Of a stretch of DNA of 18,848 nucleotides, positions 6,827 to 16,863 are shown one piece after another; position 1 is the stretch's first letter, and every line of letters starts with the position of its first letter. The DNA is from Magnetospirillum sp. GTDB lineage: Bacteria > Pseudomonadota > Alphaproteobacteria > Rhodospirillales > Magnetospirillaceae. Below the pieces are notes generated by a model. That model made no database searches. It was not told the DNA's origin and worked only from the letters and a program-made list of their open reading frames with translations. The translations under genes were made by a program, and so were the position numbers. The stretch spans positions 1-18,848 of the forward strand of contig JAIWOG010000024.1 in the NCBI GenBank assembly GCA_020217035.1, in the 5' to 3' direction.

Positions 6827-7942
6827 GTGGTCTCGGAATATCATCAGTATCTGTCGCCCATCGAGGACATCATCGACGAGGCCCGCCAAGGTCGCATGTT
6901 CATCCTGGTGGACGACGAGGACCGCGAGAACGAAGGCGATTTGGTCATCCCGGCGCAGATGGCGACACCGGACGCCATCAACTTCATGGCCAAGTTCGGC
7001 CGCGGCTTGATCTGCCTGTCCATGACCCGGGCGCGATGCGAAAGCCTGGGCCTGAAGCTGATGAGCGCCGACAACGGCACCCGCATGCAGACCGCCTTCA
7101 CCGTCTCGATCGAGGCGAAGGAGGGGGTGACCACCGGCATCTCGGCCGCCGACCGGGCGCGTACCGTGCAAGTGGCCATCGACCCGGAAAAGGGGGCGGC
7201 CGACATCGTCACCCCCGGCCACGTCTTCCCGCTGGTGGCTCGCGACGGCGGTACCTTGGTCCGCGCCGGCCATACCGAAGCCGCCGTCGACATCTCGCGC
7301 CTGGCCGGGCTTAACCCGTCGGGCGTCATCTGCGAGATCATGAACGACGACGGCACCATGGCCCGCATGCCGGATCTGGTGAAGTTCGCGCAGCATCACG
7401 GCCTGAAGATCGCCACCATCGCCGACCTGATCGCCTATCGCCGCCGTCATGACAAGATCGTCCGCCGCGAGGTGGAAACGCCTTTCCATTCCAAGTGGGG
7501 TGGCGACTGGCGCATGGTGGTCTATGTCAACCAGGTAGCTTACGCCGAACACATCGCCCTGGTGAAGGGCGAGATTTCCGGCGAAGGCCCGGTGATGGTG
7601 CGCGTCCACGCCGTCAACATCCTGGACGACGTTCTGGGCGACCAGGGCTCGGGCAAGGCCGGCCAGTTGCATGCCGCCATGGACACCATCTCGGCCCATG
7701 GCCGTGGCGTGGTGGTTTTGGTGCGCGAGCCGCGCCCCACCAGCCTGTCCGACCGCATCCGCGCCCAGTTGGATTCCAAGCCGGCCCCGGCGGAATTGCG
7801 CGATTACGGCGTCGGCGCCCAGATCCTGCTGGACCTTGGCGTCGAGGAAATGATCCTGCTGTCCAACACGCCCAAGACCATCATCGGCCTGGAAGGTTTC
7901 GGCCTGAAGGTGGTGGAACAGCGCCCCATCGAGGTGAAGTGA
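6827..7942 (+). CDS. ribB: 3,4-dihydroxy-2-butanone 4-phosphate synthase fused to a non-catalytic GTP-cyclohydrolase-II-like domain (RibBX type)
   Basis: 371 residues. The N-terminal half (about 8-205) is RibB, which turns ribulose 5-phosphate into 3,4-dihydroxy-2-butanone 4-phosphate plus formate. The acidic signature VDDEDRENEGDLV (28-40), GLICLSMT, and the substrate region GHTEAAVDISRLAGL with VICEIMNDDG are intact. The C-terminal half aligns with GTP cyclohydrolase II but is stripped of its active site: where RibA has SEC and later LRCDCG (three zinc cysteines) this protein reads HAVNILDDV (261-269) and GSGKAG (274-279), and the RQEGR segment is REPRP (300-304). It is therefore annotated as RibB activity only, the RibBX type known in alphaproteobacteria, not as bifunctional RibBA. 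GTG 6827 has AAGGAA 8 nt upstream. The C-terminal half may be structural or regulatory. Confidence 0.93.
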   Translation: MVSEYHQYLSPIEDIIDEARQGRMFILVDDEDRENEGDLVIPAQMATPDAINFMAKFGRGLICLSMTRARCESLGLKLMSADNGTRMQTAFTVSIEAKEGVTTGISAADRARTVQVAIDPEKGAADIVTPGHVFPLVARDGGTLVRAGHTEAAVDISRLAGLNPSGVICEIMNDDGTMARMPDLVKFAQHHGLKIATIADLIAYRRRHDKIVRREVETPFHSKWGGDWRMVVYVNQVAYAEHIALVKGEISGEGPVMVRVHAVNILDDVLGDQGSGKAGQLHAAMDTISAHGRGVVVLVREPRPTSLSDRIRAQLDSKPAPAELRDYGVGAQILLDLGVEEMILLSNTPKTIIGLEGFGLKVVEQRPIEVK

Positions 7943-7946
7943 ACCC

Positions 7947-8381
7947 ATGAGCACCAACGTTCTGATCATCGAGGCGCGTTTCTACGACCATCTGGCCGAC
8001 ATGCTGCTGAGCGGCGCCAAGCAGGCGCTGGACGCGGCGGGGGCCAGCCATGACGTGCTGACCATCCCCGGCGTGCTGGAAATCCCCGCCGCCTTGGAAT
8101 ACATGGTGGCTTCCGGCAAGCCCTACGACGCCTTCGTCGTGCTGGGCACCGCCATCCAAGGCGAAAGCGACCATTACAGCCATGTGTGCACCGAATGCAT
8201 GCGCGGCTGCACCGATTTGTCGTTGCGCCATCATTTGGCTTTGGGTAACGGCGTGCTGACCGTGCATAACGAAGCGCAAGCCCTGAAGCGTGCCGACCCC
8301 ACCCGCAAGAACATGGGCGGCCAGGCCGCCCGGGCGGCGTTGCGCATGCTGGAAATCAAACGCGATTTGCAACTGACCTAG
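7947..8381 (+). CDS. ribH: 6,7-dimethyl-8-ribityllumazine synthase
   Basis: A 144-residue lumazine synthase that condenses the RibB product with 5-amino-6-ribitylaminouracil. Family marks: NVLIIEARFYDHLADMLL at the N-terminus, TIPGVLEIPAAL (39-50), VVLGTAIQGESDHYSHV (64-80) with the catalytic His at H76, and GVLTVHNEAQALKRAD near the C-terminus. Most homologues have VDT or VEN where this one has VHN, which is unusual but not in the active site. ATG 7947 follows the ribBX stop by 4 bp with a GAGGTGAAG ribosome site. The proteins usually assemble into pentamers or 60-mers. Confidence 0.95.
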   Translation: MSTNVLIIEARFYDHLADMLLSGAKQALDAAGASHDVLTIPGVLEIPAALEYMVASGKPYDAFVVLGTAIQGESDHYSHVCTECMRGCTDLSLRHHLALGNGVLTVHNEAQALKRADPTRKNMGGQAARAALRMLEIKRDLQLT

Positions 8382-8391
8382 AGATACCGAA

Positions 8392-8865
8392 TTGTCCAAG
8401 CCCAATCCCGGCGCCGCCCGTCGTTCCGCCGCCCGTCTGGCGGCCGTGCAGGCGCTTTATTCCATGGAGATCACCGGAATCGGCGCCGTTCAGGCGTTGG
8501 ACGAATTCCGTCGCCGCATGGAAAACGAACCTCGCGGCAAGATGGCCGAACCCGACATGAACCTGGTGGCCCTGCTGGTCACCGGCGTTTCCGCCGATTG
8601 CGACGACCTTGACGTCCAGATCGCCCAAGGTTTGACCCGCGATTGGACGGTGGACCGTCTGGAAGCTGTCCTGCGGGCCATCCTGCGGGCCGGCGCCTTC
8701 GAGTTGAAGTCGCGTCCGCAAACCCCAGCCCGCGTCGCCATCACCGAATACGTGGACGTGGCCCACGCCTTCTATGCCGGCCCTGAACCGGGACTGGTCA
8801 ACGCGGTGATGGATCGCATGGCCCGCAACCTGCGGGCCGCCGAATTCCAAGGTGGCGGCGCCTAG
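8392..8865 (+). CDS. nusB: Transcription antitermination factor NusB
   Basis: A 157-residue all-helical RNA-binding protein that pairs with NusE (ribosomal protein S10) on boxA during rRNA transcription. The N-terminal ARRSAARLAAVQALYSMEI and C-terminal RVAITEYVDVAHAFYAGPEP followed by LVNAVMDRMARNLR match the NusB fold. A TTG start at 8392 is used because homology starts directly there and no ATG or GTG is available upstream without running into ribH; there is no strong ribosome site. It begins 10 bp after ribH, an arrangement widespread in bacteria. A perfect 18-bp palindrome covers its stop codon. Confidence 0.94.
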   Translation: MSKPNPGAARRSAARLAAVQALYSMEITGIGAVQALDEFRRRMENEPRGKMAEPDMNLVALLVTGVSADCDDLDVQIAQGLTRDWTVDRLEAVLRAILRAGAFELKSRPQTPARVAITEYVDVAHAFYAGPEPGLVNAVMDRMARNLRAAEFQGGGA

Positions 8866-8872
8866 GCGCCGC
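8855..8872. repeat. 18-bp perfect palindrome at the nusB/thiL junction
   Basis: GCGGCGCCTAGGCGCCGC reads identically on both strands and contains the nusB stop codon TAG. In RNA it can form a 7-bp GC stem with a minimal loop, 8 bp before the thiL ATG. There is no T-run, so it is not a standard terminator; it may affect coupling or mRNA stability, or be incidental in this GC-rich DNA. Confidence 0.5.
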
Positions 8873-8880
8873 GCTGCGCC

Positions 8881-9891
8881 ATGAGTGGCGACGCCAGCGA
8901 CGACCGTGACGAATTCGCCCTGATCGCCCGCTTGTTCGCCCCCCTGGCCCGGTCTTATCCGGGGGCCTTGGGGCTGGGGGACGACGCTGCCCTGATGGAT
9001 GTCCCCGCCGGCCAGCAAGTGGTGTTGACCATGGATTCCATGGTCGGCGGCGTTCATTTCTTCGCCGACGACCCGGCCGACCTGATCGCCCGCAAGCTGG
9101 TGCGCGTCAACTTGTCGGATTTGGCCGCCAAGGGCGCCAAGCCCTTTGCCATCATGCTGTCGGCGGCTTTTCCGCAGGACGTGGGGACGGACTGGTTGCG
9201 CCGCTTCGCCGACGGCCTGGCCCAGGATTGCCACGACTATGGGGTGGCCTTGATCGGTGGCGACACGGTGTCGACCCCTGGCCCTTTGACCCTGACCCTG
9301 ACCGCTTTCGGCTTGGTCGGGCAGGGGCGGGCGCTGCTGCGTTCTGGCGGGCGCGACGGCGACAAGGTGTTCGTCACCGGCACGCTGGGCGACGGCGCCC
9401 TGGGCCTGTTGTCCCGCCAGGGGCGGTTGCCGCGATTGGACCCGGACCTGCGCGACCAATTGACCCGACGTTACCTGCTACCGGAGCCGCGAACCACCCT
9501 GGGGCCGAAACTGGTGGGACTGGCCCATGCCGCCATGGATGTTTCCGACGGGCTGGTTCAGGATGTGGGCCATCTGTGCCGGCAATCGGGCCTGGGCGCC
9601 GTCATCATCGCGGCCGACCTGCCGCTGTCGCCGGCCGCCCAACAAGCCCTGGCCGACGATCCGTCCTTGCTGTCGAAAGTGCTGGGTGGCGGCGACGATT
9701 ACGAGATCGTCTTCGCCGCGCCCCCGGAACATGCTGACAAGATCATCCGATTGGCCGATGATGTCGGCGTCGCCGTCACCGCCATCGGTCATTTGCGATC
9801 GGGAACGGATGTGGTCGTGCAAGACGGGCAGGGGCGGCCCTTGGATCTGGCGCGGACGGGATGGCGCCACTTCACCGACACCAGGGGGTAA
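8881..9891 (+). CDS. thiL: Thiamine-monophosphate kinase
   Basis: A 336-residue kinase that phosphorylates thiamine monophosphate to the active cofactor thiamine diphosphate. It belongs to the AIRS/PurM superfamily. Metal and nucleotide binding motifs are seen in order: GLGDDAALMDVP, VLTMDSMVGGVHF, RKLVRVNLSDLAAKGAKP, ALIGGDTVS, KVFVTGTLGDGALGL, AMDVSDGLVQDVGHL and KVLGGGDDYEIVFAAP. The N-terminal DEFALIARLFAPLA is typical, so ATG 8881 is well placed although no clear ribosome site precedes it. It lies 15 bp after nusB; nusB-thiL adjacency is common in proteobacteria. Confidence 0.95.
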   Translation: MSGDASDDRDEFALIARLFAPLARSYPGALGLGDDAALMDVPAGQQVVLTMDSMVGGVHFFADDPADLIARKLVRVNLSDLAAKGAKPFAIMLSAAFPQDVGTDWLRRFADGLAQDCHDYGVALIGGDTVSTPGPLTLTLTAFGLVGQGRALLRSGGRDGDKVFVTGTLGDGALGLLSRQGRLPRLDPDLRDQLTRRYLLPEPRTTLGPKLVGLAHAAMDVSDGLVQDVGHLCRQSGLGAVIIAADLPLSPAAQQALADDPSLLSKVLGGGDDYEIVFAAPPEHADKIIRLADDVGVAVTAIGHLRSGTDVVVQDGQGRPLDLARTGWRHFTDTRG

Positions 9892-9896
9892 GAAGC

Positions 9897-10364
9897 GTGG
9901 TTCGTCTGATCTTCATCATCGTCGCCTTTCTGTTGATGATGGGTGGTCTGGTCGGCGGCCTGTATTTCTGGGGCATCGACCCCGTCGCCAAGTTCAACCA
10001 ACTGATCGGAGCGGCGCCGGCGGATCCGCTGGAGCCGGTCAAGGCGAAGGTGACGCCGCCGTCTTACGTGGAATACGGGCTTTTGGCGGTTCCGGTGGTC
10101 GAGGACCACGAGGTCAGGCGTCAGGTCGAGATGATCCTGCGTCTGGAAGTGCCCTTCGAAAAGCGCGAGATCGTCGCCCAGAACATCCCGCGGCTGCAAA
10201 ACGCCTATTTGCAGGACATGATGGAATACCTGCCGATTCATTTGCGCAACGGCCGCAGGCTTGATCCGGCGACGGTAAGCGCCCGGCTTCTCAAGCTGAC
10301 TGAAAAGACCTTGGGTCCAGGTTATGTCAAGTCAGTGATGATAGACCAGTCATCAGTAAAATAA
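9897..10364 (+). CDS. Single-pass membrane protein resembling FliL, unassigned
   Basis: 155 residues. Residues 4-25 (LIFIIVAFLLMMGGLVGGLYFW) form one N-terminal membrane segment after two residues including Arg, so the rest is expected in the periplasm. The periplasmic part (YVEYGLLAVPVV, then VEMILRLEVPFEKREIVAQN, then IPRLQNAYLQDMMEYLP) resembles the FliL-type pattern of a beta-rich domain followed by conserved Pro-Arg-Leu and a helix that begins at the D-residues. The similarity is by eye only. GTG 9897 starts 5 bp after the thiL stop, with GGGGGTAAG overlapping that stop. It is the last gene of the rib-nusB-thiL run. No flagellar genes are nearby, so a flagellar function should not be assumed. 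Confidence 0.7.
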   Translation: MVRLIFIIVAFLLMMGGLVGGLYFWGIDPVAKFNQLIGAAPADPLEPVKAKVTPPSYVEYGLLAVPVVEDHEVRRQVEMILRLEVPFEKREIVAQNIPRLQNAYLQDMMEYLPIHLRNGRRLDPATVSARLLKLTEKTLGPGYVKSVMIDQSSVK

Positions 10365-10628
10365 TGTTGCGTCGCAATATTTCTTGAATTGAACAGCATA
10401 TTTTACCGTATTGGCATATTTTTTTCTTGGAACCATCCTAAAGCGATAGCTCGATTTCGACGAATCTTTCCGAAATCCGTCCAAGCCCCCCAGGACCCCG
10501 TTGCCAACCCATGGTTTATCTGGCAGCGTTTCAAGACTTACGCCGTCCACTTACGGCCAAGGGTACCGCCGCAAGCGTTTCAAGGGACGACGAAGTCAAC
10601 TAACGCTGGGTAAGGGGATCGAACCAAC
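10365..10628 (+). promoter_or_regulatory. AT-rich upstream region of hppA with an inverted and a direct repeat
   Basis: 264 bp without a gene. The first 80 bp are far more AT-rich than the flanks (runs such as TATTTTTTT near 10417-10425). Then GATTTCG (10453-10459) and CGAAATC (10471-10477) form an inverted repeat with an 11-bp spacer, and AGCGTTTCAAG occurs twice in direct orientation (10525-10535 and 10574-10584). No convincing -35/-10 pair was found. The region very probably contains the hppA promoter and possible operators; no terminator for the upstream operon was found. Confidence 0.45.
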
Positions 10629-12707
<2,079 letters not shown>

Positions 12708-12722
12708 GCAGCGACGCAAAGG

Positions 12723-12756
12723 AAAACCCCCGGCCCGCAAGGGACCGGGGGTTTTT
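12723..12756 (+). terminator. Intrinsic terminator of hppA
   Basis: Stem AAAACCCCCGG (12723-12733) with CCGGGGGTTTT (12745-12755); the inner CCC/GGG pairs extend it with one bulged A, closing on a GCAA loop. TTTTT follows. It lies 15 bp after the hppA stop. The symmetric A-run on the other side means it can also end the convergent bamE transcript, whose stop is 19 bp away. Confidence 0.88.
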
Positions 12757-12774
12757 CATCCATGGACGGGCGGG

Positions 12775-13242
12775 TCAGTTGCGGCCCATGCCCCCCAGGC
12801 CACCGGTGCCTTCCTTGGAAAAGCGGCCGATATTGCCCAGCAATTGTTCCAACAGCCCCAATTCCTTGCCGGCCGTCGGGGTCTCACGGTCGACCAGGAC
12901 GATTTCCTTGCCGTCTTCCATGCCGCGATAGGTCACGCTTTTGACGATGCCGGCATCGTCGAAATAAAAGGCCACCACCTTGCGGTCCTTCAATTCGGGC
13001 TTGAAGAAAGCGGTGGTTTCGAAGGTCGAGGAAATGTATTGCCAGCTTTCACCGCCATAGAGCAGGGTCGAGGACGGCGTACCCAACAAGGTCTGCACCT
13101 CTTCCCGGGTGGTCTTGCCGGCGGTGATCTTGGCCAGATCCTCGGGGTGGGGCAGGTTGCCGCGGGTGTCGACGGTGGGTGTGCAGGCGACGGTCGCGCC
13201 GATGACGGCGGCCAGGAAAGCGTGGACGATGGTTTTCTTCAT
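12775..13242 (-). CDS. bamE: SmpA/OmlA-domain outer membrane lipoprotein (BamE-like)
   Basis: 155 residues. MKKTIVHAFLAAVIGATVAC is a lipoprotein signal peptide with the acylated Cys at position 20; the lipobox TVAC has Thr where Leu or Val is usual at -3. The SmpA/OmlA fold follows: LAKITAGKTTREEVQTLLGT, then LLYGGESWQYISSTF, then VVAFYFDDAGIVKSVTYRG. BamE is a small lipoprotein of the outer-membrane beta-barrel assembly machine. The C-terminal tail (from about 125, including GTGGLGGMGRN) is an addition not in E. coli BamE. ATG 13242 is chosen because the signal peptide starts with MKK; an in-frame GTG at 13254 is possible. It is convergent with hppA and divergent from the bc1 chaperone gene, an order seen in related genomes. 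Confidence 0.85.
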   Translation of the reverse strand: MKKTIVHAFLAAVIGATVACTPTVDTRGNLPHPEDLAKITAGKTTREEVQTLLGTPSSTLLYGGESWQYISSTFETTAFFKPELKDRKVVAFYFDDAGIVKSVTYRGMEDGKEIVLVDRETPTAGKELGLLEQLLGNIGRFSKEGTGGLGGMGRN

Positions 13243-13377
13243 GGTCGCATTCACGTCAGGGCATTGACGGAGACGGGCTCCGTGTCCAAAGATGGTCCCG
13301 AAGATCGCACCCCGCCCCCCTGGGTGTCAACGACCCCGCCGGTGGTGTCCACGATCCATTTGCCAACAGGACAATGA

Positions 13378-13923
13378 ATGCCCTTCAGCCGCTTGTTCAG
13401 GCGTCGCAACGACGACGCAGCCGCCAACGCCCTTTACCTTGCCCTGGTCGAGCAGTCGCGCCAGCCGGTGTTCTATCGCGATTATGGAGTCGCCGACACC
13501 CTGGAAGGGCGCTACGACATGATCATCCTGCACGCCTACATGCTGTTCAGGCGCCTGGCCGCCGGCGACAATCCCGCGCTGAAGGAATTGTCTCAGCAGA
13601 CCTTCGACTTCATGTTCACCGACCTTGATCAGAACCTGCGCGAGATGGGGGTCACCGACATGGCCATCGGCAAGCGGGTCACCCGCATGGCCGAGGCTTT
13701 CTATGGCCGGGCCAACGCCTATGACAAGGTGCTGGAAGAACCGGGCAGGGGGCTGCAAGAGGCCCTGGGACGCAATCTTTACCAGGGACAGCCGGCCGAT
13801 GCCGAGGTCGAGGACCGCATGGCCGCTTATGTGCGCGGTCAGATGGACCATCTGGCCAACCTGCCAGACACCCAGTTGCTGGCCGGCAAGGTGACGTTCA
13901 CCGTGCCCGAGGGGCGGGTCTAG
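13378..13923 (+). CDS. Ubiquinol-cytochrome c chaperone (CBP3/UQCC1 family)
   Basis: A 181-residue protein of the CBP3 family, which in mitochondria assists synthesis and assembly of cytochrome b of the bc1 complex. Visible family features are YLALVEQSRQPVFYRDYGVA (about 20-39), DTLEGRYDMIILHAYMLFRRL (about 40-60), the QTFDFMFTDLDQNLREMGV segment (about 74-92), and DMAIGKRVTRMAEAFYGRANAY (about 94-115). There is no signal peptide or membrane segment, so it is a soluble or peripheral cytoplasmic protein. ATG 13378 has CAGGAC upstream; a second ATG four bases earlier is out of frame. The downstream yceD gene begins after 3 bp, so both are likely on one transcript. Confidence 0.88.
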   Translation: MPFSRLFRRRNDDAAANALYLALVEQSRQPVFYRDYGVADTLEGRYDMIILHAYMLFRRLAAGDNPALKELSQQTFDFMFTDLDQNLREMGVTDMAIGKRVTRMAEAFYGRANAYDKVLEEPGRGLQEALGRNLYQGQPADAEVEDRMAAYVRGQMDHLANLPDTQLLAGKVTFTVPEGRV

Positions 13924-13926
13924 GCC

Positions 13927-14460
13927 ATGCACGACCAGCCCGAGTTTTCGCGTCCCGTCCTGGTGGACACCATCCCCACGCGCGGCATGGATATGGAAAT
14001 CGAAGCCAACGCCGCCGAATGCGCCGCCCTGGCTGAACGCTTCGCCATCAACAAGGTGACGCAATTGCGGGCCAAGGCCCATTTGCGGGCCCTGGCCGGC
14101 GGCAGCTTGTTCAAGGTGGAAGGCCGTCTCCAGGCGGTGGTCGAGCAAACCTGCGTGGTCACCTTGGAACCGGTCGAGCAGGTAATCGATGAAAGTTTCA
14201 TGATCATCTTTGGCGCGGAACAAGAGTCGGATACAGTGGAACTGGACTTGTCCATGGACGACGAAGACCCGCCGGAACCGCTGTTGGACGGCGCCGTCGA
14301 CCTGGGCGAGGTGGTGGCCGAGCACCTAGCGCTGGCGTTGGACCCGTTCCCGCGCAAGCCCGGCGCCCAGTTGCCCGAGGTCAAGGAAGAAGCCCCGATC
14401 AAGGAAGAAAAAGTCAGTCCGTTCGCCGCCCTTTCCGCCTTCAAGCAAAAAAACAGCTAA
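13927..14460 (+). CDS. yceD: YceD family protein (DUF177)
   Basis: A 177-residue DUF177/YceD protein. The family mark is VEQTCVVTLEPVEQVIDESF (about 73-92), after the first domain part with LRAKAHLRALAGGSLFKVEG. The later acidic stretch (DLSMDDEDPPEPLLDGAVDL, then GEVVAEHLALALDPFPRKPG) is typical too. The family lies upstream of rpmF in most bacteria, as here; it has been linked to 23S rRNA accumulation and ribosome assembly, but the biochemical activity is not established. It starts 3 bp after the bc1 chaperone gene. The C-terminal KEEAPIKEEKVSPFAALSAF is a normal end for alphaproteobacterial members. Confidence 0.93.
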   Translation: MHDQPEFSRPVLVDTIPTRGMDMEIEANAAECAALAERFAINKVTQLRAKAHLRALAGGSLFKVEGRLQAVVEQTCVVTLEPVEQVIDESFMIIFGAEQESDTVELDLSMDDEDPPEPLLDGAVDLGEVVAEHLALALDPFPRKPGAQLPEVKEEAPIKEEKVSPFAALSAFKQKNS

Positions 14461-14476
14461 GGGGATCAGCAAACCC

Positions 14477-14505
14477 TTGCTACAGGCAGACTTTTTGGCT
14501 AATAA
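14477..14505 (+). promoter_or_regulatory. Candidate promoter for rpmF-plsX-fabH
   Basis: TTGCTA (14477-14482) and TAATAA (14500-14505) are spaced by 17 bp in the 90-bp gap before rpmF. Transcription would start near 14512, giving a leader of about 40 nt. It is a pattern match; read-through from yceD is also possible because no terminator was found between yceD and rpmF. Confidence 0.5.
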
Positions 14506-14550
14506 ACCACCCTTTCCCCGTCAGGGCTTCTGAGCAGAGAGTACGAGAAA

Positions 14551-14739
14551 ATGGCTGTCCCGAAGAAAAAGACCTCCAAGTCCCGCCGCAACATGCGCCG
14601 TGCCCATCACGCGCTGCCGTCGGCTTCGGTGGTCGAATGCGCCAATTGCGGCGAAGTGAAGCTGCCCCACCACGTGTGCGGCTCTTGCGGTCACTACGAT
14701 GGCCGCGAAGTGGTCGCCCAAGGCGAAGCCAACGCCTAA
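14551..14739 (+). CDS. rpmF: 50S ribosomal protein L32
   Basis: A 62-residue ribosomal protein of the large subunit. [20 protein letters not shown] is the standard L32 N-terminus. The zinc-binding form is kept: C-A-N-C (33-36 region) and C-G-S-C (46-49 region). It does not carry the zinc-free replacement seen in zinc-regulated paralogues. It sits between yceD and plsX, the usual order. The start ATG 14551 is fixed by homology. Confidence 0.97.
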   Translation: MAVPKKKTSKSRRNMRRAHHALPSASVVECANCGEVKLPHHVCGSCGHYDGREVVAQGEANA

Positions 14740-14772
14740 CTCTCCCGCTGATCTCTTCCGGAGCGCACGGAC

Positions 14773-15825
14773 GTGAGCGCACCCGTCACCATTTCCATTG
14801 ACGCCATGGGTGGCGATCATGCTCCCGATATGGTGATCGAGGGGGTGCGGCTGGCTCATGTCCGGCTTCCGCACGTGCGCTATCTGCTGTTCGGCGACGC
14901 CCAGCGGATCGAGGCGCTGCTGGAAAAGGCTCCCGAGATCAAGGGTGTGTGCGCCGTTCGTCATGCCGAGGACGCGGTGTCCATGGACGCCAAGCCCGGT
15001 CAGGTGTTGCGCACGGGGCGCAAGTCCTCCATGTGGCTGGCCGTCGATGCGGTGGCCAAGGGCGAGGCCGCCGGCGTGGTCTCCGCCGGCAATACCGGCG
15101 CCTTGATGGCGGTGTCCAAGTTCGTGTTGCGCATGCTGCCCGGCATCGACCGCCCGGCCATCGCCGGCTTGTTCCCCACCGAGCGGGGCGAGACGGTGAT
15201 GCTGGACCTGGGCGCCAACGTCGATTGCAACGCCAACAACCTGATCGAGTTCGCCGTCATGGGCGAAGTGTTCGCCCGCGCCGTTCTGGGCCTCGAACAA
15301 CCCTCGGTCGGCTTGCTGAACGTGGGCTCCGAGGACATCAAGGGCAATGACGCGGTCAAGGCCGCCGCCGCCGCCCTGCGCGACACCCAGTTGCCCATCC
15401 ACTTCCACGGCTTCATCGAAGGCAACGACATCGGCGCCGGCACGGTTGACGTGGTGGTGACCGACGGCTTCACCGGCAATATCGCGTTGAAGACCGCCGA
15501 AGGCACGGTGAAGTTCTATTCGTCGTTCCTGCGCCAGGCTTTCCAAAGCTCGCTTCTGGCCAAGATCGGCTTCTTGTTCGCCAAGCATGCGCTGAACAAG
15601 GTCAAGACCCGCACCGATCCCCGCCGTTACAACGGGGCGATGTTCCTGGGTCTGAACGGCATCGCCGTGAAAAGTCATGGTGGTACCGACGCGTTCGGTT
15701 TCGCCAACGCCATCGCCGTCGCCGTCGACCTGGTGGCGCATGGCTACAACGAGCGGATTCGCAAGGAATTCGAACGCCTGCACCCGCAGGACGTTCCGTC
15801 GCAGCGCGCCGCCGGCAACGGGTGA
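14773..15825 (+). CDS. plsX: Phosphate acyltransferase PlsX
   Basis: A 350-residue peripheral membrane enzyme that makes acyl-phosphate from acyl-ACP for the PlsY route of phosphatidic acid synthesis. The family signature is plain: [20 protein letters not shown] at the N-terminus, [20 protein letters not shown] (about 110-129), [52 protein letters not shown] and [24 protein letters not shown] 14773 is used because homology begins there; GGAG is about 10 nt upstream. It lies 33 bp after rpmF and overlaps, or nearly abuts, fabH, linking phospholipid and fatty acid initiation. Confidence 0.97.
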   Translation: MSAPVTISIDAMGGDHAPDMVIEGVRLAHVRLPHVRYLLFGDAQRIEALLEKAPEIKGVCAVRHAEDAVSMDAKPGQVLRTGRKSSMWLAVDAVAKGEAAGVVSAGNTGALMAVSKFVLRMLPGIDRPAIAGLFPTERGETVMLDLGANVDCNANNLIEFAVMGEVFARAVLGLEQPSVGLLNVGSEDIKGNDAVKAAAAALRDTQLPIHFHGFIEGNDIGAGTVDVVVTDGFTGNIALKTAEGTVKFYSSFLRQAFQSSLLAKIGFLFAKHALNKVKTRTDPRRYNGAMFLGLNGIAVKSHGGTDAFGFANAIAVAVDLVAHGYNERIRKEFERLHPQDVPSQRAAGNG

Positions 15826-15833
15826 CCGAAAAA

Positions 15834-16808
15834 ATGATCCTGCGATCGCAAATCGTCGGCAGCGGCTGTTACCTGCCGTCCCGCATCGTCACCAACACCG
15901 AATTGGCCGCCAAGGTCGACACCTCGGACGAATGGATCGTCGAGCGCACCGGCATCCGCCAGCGCCACATCGCCGCCGAGGGCGAAACCACGTCGGACCT
16001 GGCCTTCGAAGCAGCCAACGCCGCCTTGCAGGCCGCTGGACTGACCGGGGCCGATTTGGACCTGCTGGTGGTGGCGACCGCCACCCCCGACAACACCTTT
16101 CCCGCCACCGCCACCAAGGTGCAGCGCCGCCTGGGCATGACCGGCGGCGCCGCCTTCGACGTCCAGGCGGTGTGCTCGGGCTTCGTTTACGCCATGGCGG
16201 TGGCCGACAACTTCATCAAGGCCGAACAGGCCCGCACCGCCATGGTGATCGGCGCCGAGACCTTCTCGCGCATCCTCGACTGGGAAGACCGCGGCACCTG
16301 CGTGCTGTTCGGCGACGGGGCGGGGGCCATGGTGCTGCGCGGCTCGTGGGAAAAGGGCAGCAACCAGGATCGCGGCATCCTGTCCACCCACCTGCATTCC
16401 GATGGCCGTCACTATGACCTGCTTTATGTGGATGGCGGCCCGTCGTCGTCGCAGACGGTCGGCCATTTGCGCATGGAGGGCAAGGAAGTGTTCCGCCATG
16501 CGGTGACCAACCTGGCTCAGGTGGTGGGCGAGGCCCTGCAGGCCAACGATTTGTCCGCCGCCGACGTGGATTGGGTGGTGCCGCATCAGGCCAACCGCCG
16601 CATCCTGGAAAGCACCGCCAAGAAGCTGGGCCTGTCCATGGACCGCATGGTGGTGACGGTGGACCGGCACGCCAACACCTCGGCGGCTTCCATTCCCTTG
16701 GCCTTCCATACCGCGGTGGCCGATGGTCGCCTCAACCGGGGCGATCTGGTGGTGATGGAAGCCATGGGCGGCGGCTTTACCTGGGGTTCGGCCCTGGTTC
16801 GCCTGTAA
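15834..16808 (+). CDS. fabH: 3-oxoacyl-ACP synthase III (KAS III)
   Basis: 324 residues from ATG 15834. FabH condenses acetyl-CoA (or another acyl-CoA primer) with malonyl-ACP to begin fatty acid synthesis. The Cys-His-Asn triad is visible: C114 in [15 protein letters not shown]251 in [15 protein letters not shown]281 in [14 protein letters not shown]. The [19 protein letters not shown] stretch (29-47) is also diagnostic. Two starts are possible. GTG 15822 overlaps the plsX stop as GTGA and adds MTEK; ATG 15834 has GGTGA 8 nt upstream and gives the typical N-terminus, and is used here. No terminator was found before ihfA, only a candidate new promoter. Confidence 0.95.
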   Translation: MILRSQIVGSGCYLPSRIVTNTELAAKVDTSDEWIVERTGIRQRHIAAEGETTSDLAFEAANAALQAAGLTGADLDLLVVATATPDNTFPATATKVQRRLGMTGGAAFDVQAVCSGFVYAMAVADNFIKAEQARTAMVIGAETFSRILDWEDRGTCVLFGDGAGAMVLRGSWEKGSNQDRGILSTHLHSDGRHYDLLYVDGGPSSSQTVGHLRMEGKEVFRHAVTNLAQVVGEALQANDLSAADVDWVVPHQANRRILESTAKKLGLSMDRMVVTVDRHANTSAASIPLAFHTAVADGRLNRGDLVVMEAMGGGFTWGSALVRL

Positions 16809-16863
16809 GCGTCGCGTCCTTTCCTGCGCACATACGCCAAGGTTGCCACGCATCCCTTTGATA

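Noticed and set aside
5000..7000. FMN riboswitch or other rib leader
   Set aside because: The rib genes are embedded without leader space; no FMN-riboswitch-like conserved segments were seen before ribD, ribE or ribBX.
6827..7942. Annotation as bifunctional RibBA with GTP cyclohydrolase II activity
   Set aside because: The three zinc cysteines and the RQEGR motif are absent, so only the RibB activity is supported.
10389..10613. A 74-codon open frame in the spacer before hppA
   Set aside because: It has no ribosome site, no recognisable motif, and covers the region with likely promoter and operators of hppA.
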